Shown here one piece after another: positions 15,739 to 25,676 of a DNA stretch of 57,772 nucleotides. Location: positions 1-57,772 of the forward strand of contig JALEPL010000011.1 of the NCBI GenBank assembly GCA_022766245.1, written 5' to 3'. Source of the stretch: Lachnospiraceae bacterium (GTDB lineage: Bacteria; Bacillota; Clostridia; Lachnospirales; Lachnospiraceae). The first letter of the stretch is position 1, and each line of letters opens with the position of its first letter. A model generated the notes under the pieces. It was given only the letters and a program-made list of their open reading frames with translations, had not been told where the DNA came from and ran no database searches. Position numbers and translations under genes: made by a program.

Positions 15739-18123
15739 ATGACATTAAAAGAACTGGAAATCGGAGAAACAGCCCGGATACAGGCAGTAGGAGGAGACGG
15801 AGCACTAAGGCAGCATTTTCTGGATATGGGTGTGATTCCCGGGGCAGAGGTGACTCTGGAAAAATATGCTCCCATGGGCGATCCCATGGAACTTCGGATT
15901 CATGGGTACGAGTTGACCCTTCGGCTGGCAGATGCAGCGCAGATTGAAATCGAACCGTTAGTACGCCAGAGTAAGGAATCTGCCAATGGAAGCAGATCGG
16001 GGGAAGCGGCGGAAAGAACCGGTGCAAAGAAGAAAAAGACCAGTCATCCCGGACTGGGGGAGGACGGAAAATATCATGTAAAGGCGGCGGCACAGCCATT
16101 GCCGGATGGAATGGTACTTACATTTGCATTGGCGGGCAACCAGAACTGCGGAAAGACCACTTTGTTCAACCAGCTTACCGGTTCGAATCAGCATGTGGGG
16201 AATTTTCCGGGTGTGACGGTGGACCGGAAGGATGGTCCCATCAAAGGTCACCCGGAGACATTGGTGACAGATTTGCCGGGTATCTATTCTCTGTCGCCCT
16301 ATACCAGCGAGGAAATCGTGTCCCGAGAGTTTATTCTGAAAAACAAGCCTACCGGTATCATCAATATCGTGGATGCAACTAATATTGAACGAAATCTCTA
16401 TCTGACCATGCAGCTGATGGAACTGAATGTGCCCATGGTTCTGGCGGTCAATATGATGGATGAAATGCGTGGAAACGGTGGATCCATTCATATCAACGAG
16501 ATGGAGGAAATGCTGGGAATTCCGGTGATTCCCATATCAGCAGCGAAAAATGAAGGTGTGGATGAACTGGTAAGGCATGCTCTCCATGTGGCAAAATATC
16601 AGGAACGTCCCGGTCGACTGGACTTCTGTGATGAGAACGAGAATGAAGGAGCCATTCACCGCTGCCTGCATGGTATCATGCATTTGACAGCAGACCATGC
16701 AAAGATGGCGGGAATCCCGGTGCGGTTTGCAGCCACGAAAATCGTGGAAGGGGATGAGAAGGTCATCCAGGCATTGAAGCTTACAGAAAATGAGCTGGAA
16801 ATGATTGAGCATATCATATCCCAGATGGAGAAGGAACGTGGTTTAGACCGGGCAGCAGCCATTGCGGATATGCGATTTGCCTTTATCCGAAAATTAGTGG
16901 CAGTCTGTGTGGTGCGTCCAAAGGAAAGTGCGGAGCGGCAGCGCAGTCGGAAGCTGGATCGGATTCTCACCGGAAAATATACGGCCATTCCCGCATTTAT
17001 TGGCATTATGGCACTGGTGTTTTTCCTGACCTTTCAGGTGATCGGTGCCTGGCTTCAAAGTATTCTGGAGTGGGGGATCGAAGAAATCACAGAGCTGGCA
17101 GACTATGGTCTGCAGGTCGCTCAGATTAATCCGGTGGTGAGATCCCTGGTGATTGACGGAATCTTTCATGGTGTGGGAAGTGTGCTGAGCTTTTTGCCCA
17201 TCATCGTAACTTTGTTTTTCTTCCTTTCTCTTTTGGAAGATACCGGATACATGGCACGTGTGGCTTTTGTGATGGATAAATTATTACGAAAGATCGGTCT
17301 TTCCGGAAGAAGTATCGTGCCCATGCTCATCGGCTTTGGATGTACCGTGCCCGGTATCATGGCCAGTCGTACTCTGCCATCTGATCGTGACCGTAAGATG
17401 ACAATCACCATGCTGCCTTATATGAGTTGTACGGCAAAGCTCCCGATTTACGGACTTTTTACAGCAGTATTTTTCCCGAAGCATGGGGGCTTAGTGATGT
17501 GCCTTTTGTATTTCACCGGAATTGCAGTGGGTATTCTCATGGCCCTATTGTCAAAAAATACTCTGTTTCGCGGGGAGGCGGTTCCCTTTGTAATGGAACT
17601 GCCCAACTACCGCCTGCCGGGACTAAAGAATGTGGCACAGCTTTTGTGGGAGAAGGCAAAGGACTTTTTGCAGAGAGCCTTTACGGTAATTTTTCTCGCA
17701 ACCATTATCATCTGGGCATTGCAGACTTTTGACATTCGTTTTAATCTGGTAACAGATTCAAAGAACAGTATTCTGGCTATGATTGCCGGTCTGATTGCAC
17801 CGGTTTTTGCACCGCTTGGTTTTGGAGACTGGAGGATTTCCACGGCATTGATCAGCGGATTTATGGCAAAGGAAAGCGTGGTGTCCACACTGACGATTCT
17901 AATGGGAACCACCGTAGAACTGCAGCATCTCCTGACACCTCTTTCCGCAGCATCATTGCTGGTATTCTGTCTCCTGTATACGCCCTGTGTGGCAGCGGTG
18001 GCCTCTGTAAAGCGGGAGCTGGGTATGAAATGGGCAGTAGGTATTGTGATCTTGCAGTGTATAGTGGCATGGGTCTGCGCATTTCTGGTACATATTGTGG
18101 GAACTGCCCTGGGGTTTGTATAA
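15739..18123 (+). CDS. feoB: FeoA-FeoB fusion, ferrous iron transporter
   Basis: Fe(II) importer of anaerobes. Residues 1-75 are a FeoA-like SH3 domain (LRQHFLDMGVIPGAEVTL) joined by a basic linker to FeoB. The G domain has G1 GNQNCGKTT at 133-141, G2 NFPGVTVDRK, G3 DLPGIYSLS and G4 NMMDE. The C-terminal membrane part has the Gate motifs with Cys (GFGCTVPGIMASRTL and YMSCTAKLPIY). Length is 794 aa. The ATG at 15739 is chosen because AGGAAG at 15725-15730 is 8 nt upstream; the GTG at 15730 overlaps that site. It follows the Lon-type ATPase gene by 21 bp. No Fur/DtxR-type operator was recognised. Confidence 0.92.
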   Translation: MTLKELEIGETARIQAVGGDGALRQHFLDMGVIPGAEVTLEKYAPMGDPMELRIHGYELTLRLADAAQIEIEPLVRQSKESANGSRSGEAAERTGAKKKKTSHPGLGEDGKYHVKAAAQPLPDGMVLTFALAGNQNCGKTTLFNQLTGSNQHVGNFPGVTVDRKDGPIKGHPETLVTDLPGIYSLSPYTSEEIVSREFILKNKPTGIINIVDATNIERNLYLTMQLMELNVPMVLAVNMMDEMRGNGGSIHINEMEEMLGIPVIPISAAKNEGVDELVRHALHVAKYQERPGRLDFCDENENEGAIHRCLHGIMHLTADHAKMAGIPVRFAATKIVEGDEKVIQALKLTENELEMIEHIISQMEKERGLDRAAAIADMRFAFIRKLVAVCVVRPKESAERQRSRKLDRILTGKYTAIPAFIGIMALVFFLTFQVIGAWLQSILEWGIEEITELADYGLQVAQINPVVRSLVIDGIFHGVGSVLSFLPIIVTLFFFLSLLEDTGYMARVAFVMDKLLRKIGLSGRSIVPMLIGFGCTVPGIMASRTLPSDRDRKMTITMLPYMSCTAKLPIYGLFTAVFFPKHGGLVMCLLYFTGIAVGILMALLSKNTLFRGEAVPFVMELPNYRLPGLKNVAQLLWEKAKDFLQRAFTVIFLATIIIWALQTFDIRFNLVTDSKNSILAMIAGLIAPVFAPLGFGDWRISTALISGFMAKESVVSTLTILMGTTVELQHLLTPLSAASLLVFCLLYTPCVAAVASVKRELGMKWAVGIVILQCIVAWVCAFLVHIVGTALGFV

Positions 18124-18162
18124 GCAATCGAAAAGATATTTTGTGGTTTTGACGAGATTTTA

Positions 18163-18191
18163 TTGAAGATAACTACATGATATGGTAAAAT
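18163..18191 (+). promoter_or_regulatory. candidate promoter of the TPR-GAF-GGDEF gene
   Basis: TTGAAG at 18163-18168 and TAAAAT at 18186-18191 are 17 bp apart and lie 70 bp upstream of the chosen start at 18262. Confidence 0.5.
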
Positions 18192-18261
18192 TTTGCATAG
18201 TGGATTCCATTTGAGAGATGAGAACCAGAAATCTATGTGGGGGAACTGTGGGAGGAGAAGC

Positions 18262-21200
18262 ATGGCGGGAACTGTGTATGACGATTATATTCCGGGATTG
18301 ATTGATTCCATGATAAATAAATTGGGAACCAGTCAGAATCATTTATTGTTTATCAAGCATTACAACACCTTTGACTTGGAGGGGGCTTATATTCGTGCGC
18401 TGTCCATGTCCCGGGCGGATGTATGCTTTTTATTCCATGAGTTTGAAATCACGGATATGTTATCTGCATATGAGCCTTTTCTGAATTGGATTGAGCAGTT
18501 GTACCGGGAATTTGGGGAAGCCTCCATGGAGGATTTTTTTGATACCAATCAGGTGTACTTTTTGCATCGCCCCATATTCCGTTCTTATTTCGAGGGGGGC
18601 AGGTGTAGTCGGAAAGAGCCGGTGCTCATCGGAGAGATTGAGTTTGAACAGAAACGGTTTGTGGAAGAAATCGTGCGGATGCTCCAGTATTTCTCACGAA
18701 AAAAGCCATTAATGATGATCTTAAATCGAATCCATGCGGCAGGAAGCAGTACCATAGAGGTGCTCTTGCGGTTGATGGAGGATCCGGAGAGTGATGCGAT
18801 TGGTGTGATTGCTACCTACAATGAGTCTGCCCCGGATTTGGAATACAGCAGAAGCATCTGGCAGTCATTTCAAACGTATATGAGCGAGCATGACTGCATT
18901 ATCGACTGGACGCTGGATTCTATGATTCTGCATACGGATATCAATCCGGGCTTTGATTTTGATGGGAAAAATATCGAGGAGTACGATGTAAAAATCAATA
19001 ATCTGCTGTATTTCCTGGCATTGGATCAGGCAGAATACTATCTGGATATTCTGTACCATAAGTTTGAGGTGGAAAAAGTATTTGTTTCTTCGGAACATAA
19101 GTTGCGTTTTCTCTATTTTTACGCAAAAACGGTATTGTATCGGAAGAAGTATTCCGAGGCACTGCTGTATTGCGAGGGTATGAGAAATATTTTATATGAA
19201 TTCCGGCGCACCGAGTGGGAGTATCGGTATAATCTGCTGAAGGCAGAGATTTACATGTACAACTTTAATACCGAGAAGGCGATCTCTTATGTGAAACGAT
19301 GTGAGACCCTAAGCAGAGAGCTGAAGGATGATTATCTGCAGTTCCGAATGGAAATGATAGAATATATGATTCGGTATGAGGGATGGCTCAATATGTGGTC
19401 CCTGACGGAGAAGGGGGGAGTTGAACCTACACTGCTGGAGCGGGCAGAAAAATACGGATATTATAACCATCTTGCTCATATGTACGTTTATGGTTTTGAT
19501 AATGAACCGGAAAAATTTGAGCATGTGGAACATATCAATGAAAACCTTCCCATCTTCAATAAGGGAATTGAATTGGCCAAAAGGATTGGCAATGATCAGT
19601 TCCTGATTGAAGCTTACAAGAAAAACATCCTGATTGCATCTACTAACGGCTATTTTGATGTGACAGATGCTTTTTACGAGAAGTATTACGAAATCGTAAA
19701 AAGAACAGGTAATTTGGTGGAGCAGGCGAATATTGGCAATGGACGGGGCTACACTTGTGGTACGTCCGGTAGGTATGAGGATGCCAACCGATACTATAAC
19801 CAGTCGCTGGAAATTTTTTCTAAGCTTCAGAACATGGTGGCAATCAGTGAGACTTTATATAATATGGCGCTGAATGCTTTTCAGGCAGAAGCCTACGTGG
19901 TGGCTGACAGTTATCTGGCAGTATGTCTGCGCATTGTGAGCTGTATGAAGATTAACAGTGTGCCCGTGTGCAATATATCCAAGATTTTTGGTTTGAGAGC
20001 TTACTGTAACTATGAACTGGGAACGATTTATAATACCAAGCTTTATGCCCAGAAGATGGAGCAGTATCTGGGGCATGTAATTTCATATGAGGAAGCAGGA
20101 ACGTCGGAAATTCATCTTTGGGATGACGATATGTTTCTGTACTACACCATCAATGGTCTGCTGCAGGAATATGAGGGTCATCTGAAGGATGCCGTGGGCT
20201 ACATGGAGAAGGCCAAGAAGCATCTGGAGCGTTCTAAGGGCAGTGAGTTTCTGAATCGACCCTTGTATGCAATTGCCTATGCCGGTATCTGTAGAAAATT
20301 GGATATGCCGGAACGGGCAGAATACTTCTTGAAGGAAGCTATCCGATTCTGTGAGGGAAAGGGCTATGAAAATAAAAAGGCCCGTCTGCTGTCTGAACTG
20401 GAAGGAAAAGAATGGGTAAGACCGGTGTACCATCTTCCTTTGGAGGGGAATACGCTGGAAAACATTACGGAGATGGCATTTCATCAGGGAATGAATTTGC
20501 GTTTTCGGCAGCAGCAGCGGGAAATCGATTTTCTGGGCATCTGGCAGAAGTTTATGAATAACGATGAAGATAGTATGCAGCTTGTGATCAGTGACGCACT
20601 GATTGCACTGAAAAATAATTTCCGTTTGGACGCTCTGACTTTCATACGAATTGAGAATGGTGAGCCGATAATCAACTATGATGATTCCCCTTACGATATG
20701 GACCGGGAGAAGGTGGAATACATGATCCGGTATTTTACCAAAAACCGGCGTGAGTTTGTGGTTACAAGACTGGATAAAGGATATGCGGAGCACAAAGAAT
20801 TGATCCGCAACCTTTTTGGTATCAGCCCCGTGAATACATTGATCGGTGTGCCGATTTTTGTGAATGAAGAGTTGAACAGTATATTCCTTGCCACCATTGA
20901 TCTGGGGACGGATTGGAATTATAAGGCAAAGAAATATGAATTTGACAGCGAGGAACTGTCCATTTTGCGCCTGCTGTTCCGCCAGCTTCTGGATGCTATG
21001 GAGCGAAGAGAGGCCAGAGATCAGATTAACAGTATTAACAACGAGCTGCAGTTCGTAAACAATCGTCTGAAGGAACTGGCGATCAAGGATACCCTGACGG
21101 GGCTGTATAACCGGCAGGGCTTTAATGAGGAACTGGAAATCCAGATGAACCGTGCGAAGAAGAGCAACCGTTCGATGGAAGTGTCCTTCCTGTATGCGGA

Positions 21201-21636
21201 TCTGGACAATTTCAAGTATTATAATGATACCTTTGGTCATGACACAGGAGACTTCCTGTTACAGCAATATGCCAATATCATCAAAGGAATCTGTGAGGCC
21301 AGAGGATATGCGGTGCGTTACGGAGGAGATGAGTTCATTCTGGTGCTTTATACGGATGACCATGAGGAAGTTGAGATGGCGGCAAAGAGTATTTATGCCG
21401 CACTGGATCATGAAAAAGGATTTGCAGATCAGATTGCAGCAAATCTGGGAAAACCGGTGGATATTCCCCGGGAGAAGTATCTGTCCTGCTCCATCGGTAT
21501 CTCCACCACGGTATTGGCTGTGGAGGATATGACCAAAGAAAAAATTGAGGAGACATTAAAGAAAGCGGATGAAATGATGTATTTTGTGAAAAAGACCACC
21601 AAGCATCGCTATGTTTTCTATGAGGAGGAACGCTAA
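18262..21636 (+). CDS. giant signalling protein: degenerate STAND NTPase, TPR, GAF, GGDEF
   Basis: Predicted cytoplasmic diguanylate cyclase of 1124 aa. Residues 1-240 resemble the AAA_16/STAND module of large regulators: YEPFLNWIEQLYREF and a Walker-B-like strand LMMILNRIHAAGSST, where the usual Asp/Glu is Asn. No Walker A was found. About 500 residues of TPR-like helices follow, then a GAF-like domain (about 765-915), a coiled-coil linker, and a GGDEF domain with KDTLTGLYNR and the intact motif YGGDEF (Gly1021). A 15-residue insertion precedes YLSCSIGIS. The start at 18262 follows GGGAGGAGAAGC; an upstream TTG at 18193 is rejected. A paralogue with the same layout lies at 38537-41860. Confidence 0.8.
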   Translation: MAGTVYDDYIPGLIDSMINKLGTSQNHLLFIKHYNTFDLEGAYIRALSMSRADVCFLFHEFEITDMLSAYEPFLNWIEQLYREFGEASMEDFFDTNQVYFLHRPIFRSYFEGGRCSRKEPVLIGEIEFEQKRFVEEIVRMLQYFSRKKPLMMILNRIHAAGSSTIEVLLRLMEDPESDAIGVIATYNESAPDLEYSRSIWQSFQTYMSEHDCIIDWTLDSMILHTDINPGFDFDGKNIEEYDVKINNLLYFLALDQAEYYLDILYHKFEVEKVFVSSEHKLRFLYFYAKTVLYRKKYSEALLYCEGMRNILYEFRRTEWEYRYNLLKAEIYMYNFNTEKAISYVKRCETLSRELKDDYLQFRMEMIEYMIRYEGWLNMWSLTEKGGVEPTLLERAEKYGYYNHLAHMYVYGFDNEPEKFEHVEHINENLPIFNKGIELAKRIGNDQFLIEAYKKNILIASTNGYFDVTDAFYEKYYEIVKRTGNLVEQANIGNGRGYTCGTSGRYEDANRYYNQSLEIFSKLQNMVAISETLYNMALNAFQAEAYVVADSYLAVCLRIVSCMKINSVPVCNISKIFGLRAYCNYELGTIYNTKLYAQKMEQYLGHVISYEEAGTSEIHLWDDDMFLYYTINGLLQEYEGHLKDAVGYMEKAKKHLERSKGSEFLNRPLYAIAYAGICRKLDMPERAEYFLKEAIRFCEGKGYENKKARLLSELEGKEWVRPVYHLPLEGNTLENITEMAFHQGMNLRFRQQQREIDFLGIWQKFMNNDEDSMQLVISDALIALKNNFRLDALTFIRIENGEPIINYDDSPYDMDREKVEYMIRYFTKNRREFVVTRLDKGYAEHKELIRNLFGISPVNTLIGVPIFVNEELNSIFLATIDLGTDWNYKAKKYEFDSEELSILRLLFRQLLDAMERREARDQINSINNELQFVNNRLKELAIKDTLTGLYNRQGFNEELEIQMNRAKKSNRSMEVSFLYADLDNFKYYNDTFGHDTGDFLLQQYANIIKGICEARGYAVRYGGDEFILVLYTDDHEEVEMAAKSIYAALDHEKGFADQIAANLGKPVDIPREKYLSCSIGISTTVLAVEDMTKEKIEETLKKADEMMYFVKKTTKHRYVFYEEER

Positions 21637-21652
21637 TGAACGAAGTTCATTA
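21634..21652. other. perfect inverted repeat overlapping a stop codon
   Basis: TAATGAAC at 21634-21641 pairs with GTTCATTA at 21645-21652. The left arm begins with the TAA stop of the GGDEF gene. There is no T-run. It may be a weak terminator or a protein site ahead of the ABC importer. Confidence 0.5.
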
Positions 21653-21721
21653 CTTAAGATGAGTTCCGACGACCTGCCGCCGAACGAAGGTGAGGGGGCA
21701 ATACATTGAGGAGAAATGATT

Positions 21722-22789
21722 ATGAAGAGATTTGGATTGATTCTTATGGCAGTTTGTCTCGCAGCTATGATGCTCACCGGATGCGATAAATCGTATGAGG
21801 CCACACCGGATGGGAATACTTTCGAGCCGACTACAGAGCAGGAAACACAGGTAGATACAGAAGAGGTGCAGTCTATTGACACTGTCGAAGATGAAGTAAC
21901 CCTGCGAGTGGGTGCTATGTCCGGTCCTACTGCAATGGGACTGGTGAAGCTGATGAGTGATGCTGAGGCAGGCAATACACAGAATGTGTATGAATTTGCA
22001 GATCTGGCCACGGATGCGTCTGCTTTTGTGGCACCCATTGCCCAGGGTGAACTGGATATTGCGGCAGTTCCGGCGAATCTGGCATCTGTTTTGTATCAGA
22101 AAACAGAGGGCGGAGTTCAGATTCTGGCCGTGAACAATCTGGGTGTACTTAGTATCGTGGAACGGGGCGATTCGGTGCAGCAGATTTCGGATCTGAAAGG
22201 AAAGATCATTTACGCCACCGGACAGGGAGCTACACCGGAGTATACTCTGCGCTATATCCTGCAGGAAAATGACATAGATCCCGATGCGGATGTGACGATA
22301 CAGTGGTGTGCGGATACCACGGAGGCATTGTCCTATGTGACGGCAGATGAGGCGGCAATCGCCATGCTGCCCCAGCCCTTTGTGACAGCAGCCTGTGCCC
22401 AGGTGGAGGATCTGCGGGTTGCCATCGACTTAAACGATGCATGGAGTGAAGTGGCACCGGACAGCAGTATTGTCACAGGCGTGATTGTGGTGCGTCGTGC
22501 CTTTGCTGAAGAACATCCTCAGGCAGTGGAGACATTCTTAGAGGAGTACGAGGCTTCCATGGAATATACCGAGAGTAATCCCTCGGAGGCAGCGGCACTC
22601 ATCGAACAGTACGGCATTGTGGGAAAGGCTGCAGTGGCAGAAAAAGCACTGCCCGGCTGTCATCTGAGTTTTATGAAGGGCAGTGAAATGAAGGCGGTGG
22701 TGTCTCAGTATCTAAAGATGTTGTATGATCAGAATCCTTCTGCTGTGGGAGGAAATGTTCCGGGAGACGATTTCTATTATGGATTATAA
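21722..22789 (+). CDS. ABC transporter substrate-binding lipoprotein (SsuA/ThiY/NMT1-like)
   Basis: Extracytoplasmic receptor of a small-molecule importer. Lipoprotein signal with lipobox MLTGC; a 45-residue acidic linker; then an NMT1/OpuAC-like fold: VTLRVGAMSGPTAMG, GELDIAAVPAN, LKGKIIYATGQGATPEYTLR and MLPQPFV. This family binds sulfonates, nitrate, or thiamine precursors; the sequence does not tell which. Length is 355 aa from the ATG at 21722, chosen because GAGGAG at 21708-21713 is 8 nt away (2 nt from the ATG at 21716). The last 11 bp overlap the permease gene. Confidence 0.85.
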   Translation: MKRFGLILMAVCLAAMMLTGCDKSYEATPDGNTFEPTTEQETQVDTEEVQSIDTVEDEVTLRVGAMSGPTAMGLVKLMSDAEAGNTQNVYEFADLATDASAFVAPIAQGELDIAAVPANLASVLYQKTEGGVQILAVNNLGVLSIVERGDSVQQISDLKGKIIYATGQGATPEYTLRYILQENDIDPDADVTIQWCADTTEALSYVTADEAAIAMLPQPFVTAACAQVEDLRVAIDLNDAWSEVAPDSSIVTGVIVVRRAFAEEHPQAVETFLEEYEASMEYTESNPSEAAALIEQYGIVGKAAVAEKALPGCHLSFMKGSEMKAVVSQYLKMLYDQNPSAVGGNVPGDDFYYGL

Positions 22790-23531
22790 GAAGTTATTAC
22801 AAAGAATGGGTGCCATTGCTCTGGCACTCATTTTTTGGCAGGTGGCGGCCATGCTGATTCACCAGAATATATTGCTGGTATCACCCCTTCAGGTGGCAGG
22901 GAGACTTACCACCATCTGGCGTGAACCGGATTTTTTTCCATCCCTGTGGTTTAGCTTTTATCACATTGTGGGAGGTTTTCTGCTGGGACTGTGTTCGGGA
23001 ATTCTGTTGGCTGCGTTGGCAGCACGTTTCCGTTTTCTGGAGCAAATGCTGTGGCCTTGGATGGCCACCATCAAAAGTGTACCCGTGGCGTCCTTTGTGG
23101 TGATTTGTCTGATTTGGTTCTCTGCGAGGAATCTGTCGATTTTTATCTCCTTTCTCATCGTACTGCCGGTGGTTTATCAGAACGTGCTCACCGGACTTCG
23201 CAGCGGAGACGGGAAAATGGAGGAGATGGCTCGTGTGTTTCATCTGCCATGGTATCGCAGACTCCGCTATGTGACGTTGCCAAAGTTACGACCATTTTTG
23301 ATTTCCGCCTGCAGCATCACCTGTGGCATGGCATGGAAAGCCGGAGTGGCGGCGGAGATTATCGGGACACCCAATGGCTCCATGGGAAGACAGCTCTATC
23401 TGTCCAAAATCTATCTGGATACGGATGATCTTTTGGCATGGACTGTGGTTATCGTGGCAGTGAGCGTACTGTTTGAAAAAGGATTTTTATTTGTACTTCG
23501 GAGGATTTTGCATGAGCATCCGACTGAATAA
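22779..23531 (+). CDS. ABC transporter permease (SsuC/ThiX-like)
   Basis: Inner-membrane permease of the importer, 250 aa. About six membrane segments are predicted, with IHQNILLVSPLQV near the N-terminus and the EAA loop near residues 160-180 (ARVFHLPWYRRLRYVTLPKL). SACSITCGMAWKAGVAAEIIG matches the C-terminal part of SsuC-type permeases. The ATG at 22779 is used because GGGAG at 22762-22766 precedes it; the earlier ATG at 22725 lies deep in the upstream gene. It overlaps the receptor gene by 11 bp and the ATPase gene by 20 bp, a tight operon. Confidence 0.87.
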   Translation: MDYKKLLQRMGAIALALIFWQVAAMLIHQNILLVSPLQVAGRLTTIWREPDFFPSLWFSFYHIVGGFLLGLCSGILLAALAARFRFLEQMLWPWMATIKSVPVASFVVICLIWFSARNLSIFISFLIVLPVVYQNVLTGLRSGDGKMEEMARVFHLPWYRRLRYVTLPKLRPFLISACSITCGMAWKAGVAAEIIGTPNGSMGRQLYLSKIYLDTDDLLAWTVVIVAVSVLFEKGFLFVLRRILHEHPTE

Positions 23532-24165
23532 TATTACAAAAAGCTATGGGGAGAAAAGAGTACTTCGAGACTTTTCCTGTGAGATTGAGCCGGGAGATAC
23601 GATGATTTTGATGGGGCCGTCCGGTGTGGGGAAAAGCACACTGCTTCGTATTCTGGCCGGTCTGGAAACGGCAGATTCCGGCACGGTGACCGGTGTGCCC
23701 CGAATCATCGGCATGGTGTTTCAGGAGGACAGGCTCTGCGAGGAATATACCGTGGAGGAAAATCTGAATCTGGTGTTGAAACGGAAAATACCGGATGCAC
23801 AGCTGACGGAGCAGCTGGGGGAAATCGGGCTGGCGGGAGCACTCAAAAGTGCCGGAAGTTCGGATGTGTCAGGTTGCATGAAAAATTCCGAAAACATGGA
23901 CGCCCGGGATATGCTGCACAGCCCGGTTCGCACTCTGAGTGGGGGGATGAAGAGGCGGGTAGCTGTACTTCGTGCCATGCTGGCAGACAATGAACTGCTT
24001 TTGATGGACGAGCCTTTTGGCGGGCTGGACGAGGAAAACCGGGCTCGTTGTATAGACTATATCAATCGTCACCGGGCCGGAAGAACACTGGTATTGGTGA
24101 CCCATGATAAGCGGGATGCAGAGGCATTACAGGGGAAAGTAGTGGAATTGAAACCAAGTATATAA
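23512..24165 (+). CDS. ABC transporter ATP-binding protein (SsuB/ThiZ-like)
   Basis: ATPase of the importer, 217 aa. Walker A is GPSGVGKST, the Q-loop VFQEDRLCEEYTV, the signature LSGGMKRR, Walker B LLLMDEPFGGLD and the switch His is in LVTHD. A 20-residue insertion rich in Ser, Met and Asp (about residues 110-135) sits between the Q-loop and the signature, a little unusual. The ATG at 23512 follows GGAGG at 23501-23505 and lies inside the permease end; the in-frame ATG at 23473 has no good site. Confidence 0.9.
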   Translation: MSIRLNNITKSYGEKRVLRDFSCEIEPGDTMILMGPSGVGKSTLLRILAGLETADSGTVTGVPRIIGMVFQEDRLCEEYTVEENLNLVLKRKIPDAQLTEQLGEIGLAGALKSAGSSDVSGCMKNSENMDARDMLHSPVRTLSGGMKRRVAVLRAMLADNELLLMDEPFGGLDEENRARCIDYINRHRAGRTLVLVTHDKRDAEALQGKVVELKPSI

Positions 24166-24177
24166 AGATAGAAGGTA

Positions 24178-24204
24178 GTAACTGTGAAGATGTCGAGTGG
24201 TTAC
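24178..24204. repeat. 27-nt intergenic palindrome before the lipase-like gene
   Basis: GTAACTGTGAAG...GAGTGGTTAC with GTAAC/GTTAC outer arms. It starts 13 bp after the ATPase stop and lies upstream of AGGAG at 24221. It belongs to the family seen at 3102, 36947, 45552, 47827, 48132 and 49340. Confidence 0.7.
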
Positions 24205-24235
24205 AGAAAATGCTAGAAAGAGGAGTATGATAGAC

Positions 24236-25576
24236 ATGAAAAAAGTTTTGCGATATCTGGGAGGAATCCTGTTATTTCTTTTTAATGCGACGATTATTTT
24301 TATACTGTCCAACACGATAGCGTTAAAAACTCCCATCGGATGGCAGTTTCTGCTGTGGATTCTGTTTGTGGTCATTCAGGTCTGCCCATCCTTCTTTCAT
24401 CATTGCTTAAAGACGGCTCGTCTTAGAAACAGTGCTGCGGGTTGTGAGTTGCTGGGACTTTTTCTGGTAAGCACCATGGGTTCTATTGTATATCATGTAT
24501 TGATTCTGTGTGGAAAACTGCCGGGAAAAGGTTGGCCTCTGGTGATAAATATCCTGATGGTGTTCTTTATCGAACTGGTGACCTTCTGGAACGGAATTAT
24601 CCGCATCTATATCACTTCCCAGCAGCTGGGAATGCGCTGGCGCATGCTGGGTGCGGTCTGCGGTATGATTCCGGTGGTGCATCTCATTGTACTGGGAAAG
24701 CTCCTCTCTGTGGTGATTACAGAAATCCGCTTTGAAAATGACAAGTTCATGAAGAATGAGGCTCGAAGCGGGGAACAGATCTGTGCCACAAAATATCCCA
24801 TTCTGTTGGTACATGGTGTTTTCTTCCGGGATTTTCGCTACTTGAATTACTGGGGAAGAATCCCCAAGGAGCTGGAGGCAAATGGTGCACAGATTTTCTA
24901 TGGAAATCATCAGTCGGCGGCCTCTGTAGCAGACAGCGCCGAAGAATTGTCAGAGCGCATCCGTCAGATTAGAAAGGAAACCGGCTGTGAAAAGGTGAAT
25001 ATCATCGCCCATTCCAAAGGCGGGCTGGATTGTCGCTATGCCCTGAGCAAATGCGGAATTGCAGAGAATGTGGCATCCCTCACTACCATCAACACACCGC
25101 ATCGCGGCTGCGAGTTTGCCGATTATCTTCTGACGAAGATTCCGGAAAAACAGCAGCAGGCGGTGGCAAATGGATATGAATCCGTACTGAAAAAACTGGG
25201 AGATCCCAATCCGGATTTCTTAAAGGCAGTGTATGATCTGACGGCCTCCCGTTGTAAGGAGCGAAACGAGGAGATCAAGGATGTGCCCGGCGTGTTCTAT
25301 CAGAGCGTGGGCTCCAAGCTGAATGTGGCCTCCGGCGGCAGGTTTCCTCTGAACTTCTCCTATCGTCTGGTGAACTACTTTGACGGAGCCAACGACGGTC
25401 TCGTGGGCGAGCAGTCCTTCCCCTGGGGTGAGAAATTCACCATGCTGAGGGTGGAAGGAAAGCGGGGTATTTCTCACGGTGACATGATTGATCTGAACCG
25501 GGAGAATATCAAAGCCTTTGATGTGCGGGAATTCTATGTGGGGCTGGTGGCGGATCTGAAGAAGAGGGGATATTGA
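24236..25576 (+). CDS. membrane-anchored lipase/esterase-like alpha/beta hydrolase
   Basis: The N-terminal ~160 residues contain about four hydrophobic segments, then a catalytic domain begins at YPILLVHGVFFRD. The nucleophile elbow is AHSKGG, the variant of GxSxG found in some triacylglycerol lipases and PGAP1-like hydrolases. TTINTPHRG, DGANDGLV (probable acid) and a late GISHGDMIDL (probable catalytic His) complete the triad. Length is 446 aa from the ATG at 24236, chosen because AGGAG at 24221-24225 is 10 nt upstream. It would act on lipids at the membrane; the substrate is unknown. A strong terminator follows at 25639-25668. Confidence 0.8.
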   Translation: MKKVLRYLGGILLFLFNATIIFILSNTIALKTPIGWQFLLWILFVVIQVCPSFFHHCLKTARLRNSAAGCELLGLFLVSTMGSIVYHVLILCGKLPGKGWPLVINILMVFFIELVTFWNGIIRIYITSQQLGMRWRMLGAVCGMIPVVHLIVLGKLLSVVITEIRFENDKFMKNEARSGEQICATKYPILLVHGVFFRDFRYLNYWGRIPKELEANGAQIFYGNHQSAASVADSAEELSERIRQIRKETGCEKVNIIAHSKGGLDCRYALSKCGIAENVASLTTINTPHRGCEFADYLLTKIPEKQQQAVANGYESVLKKLGDPNPDFLKAVYDLTASRCKERNEEIKDVPGVFYQSVGSKLNVASGGRFPLNFSYRLVNYFDGANDGLVGEQSFPWGEKFTMLRVEGKRGISHGDMIDLNRENIKAFDVREFYVGLVADLKKRGY

Positions 25577-25638
25577 TGTTTGAAAAGTTTTTTTGATTTA
25601 TCAGACTCACAGCAGAATATATGAAAATGGTAATTGGA

Positions 25639-25668
25639 CCCTGTGCAAAAAAAAGCACAGGGCTTTTT
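25639..25668 (+). terminator. strong rho-independent terminator
   Basis: CCCTGTGC at 25639-25646 pairs with GCACAGGG at 25655-25662 around an A8 loop, followed by CTTTTT. It ends the transcript from the lipase-like gene and probably the ABC importer operon. Confidence 0.9.
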
Positions 25669-25676
25669 ATAAAATC

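Noticed and set aside
20083-21240. 385-codon minus-strand frame inside the first giant GGDEF gene
   Set aside because: Shadow of a confirmed coding region; no motif or ribosome site.
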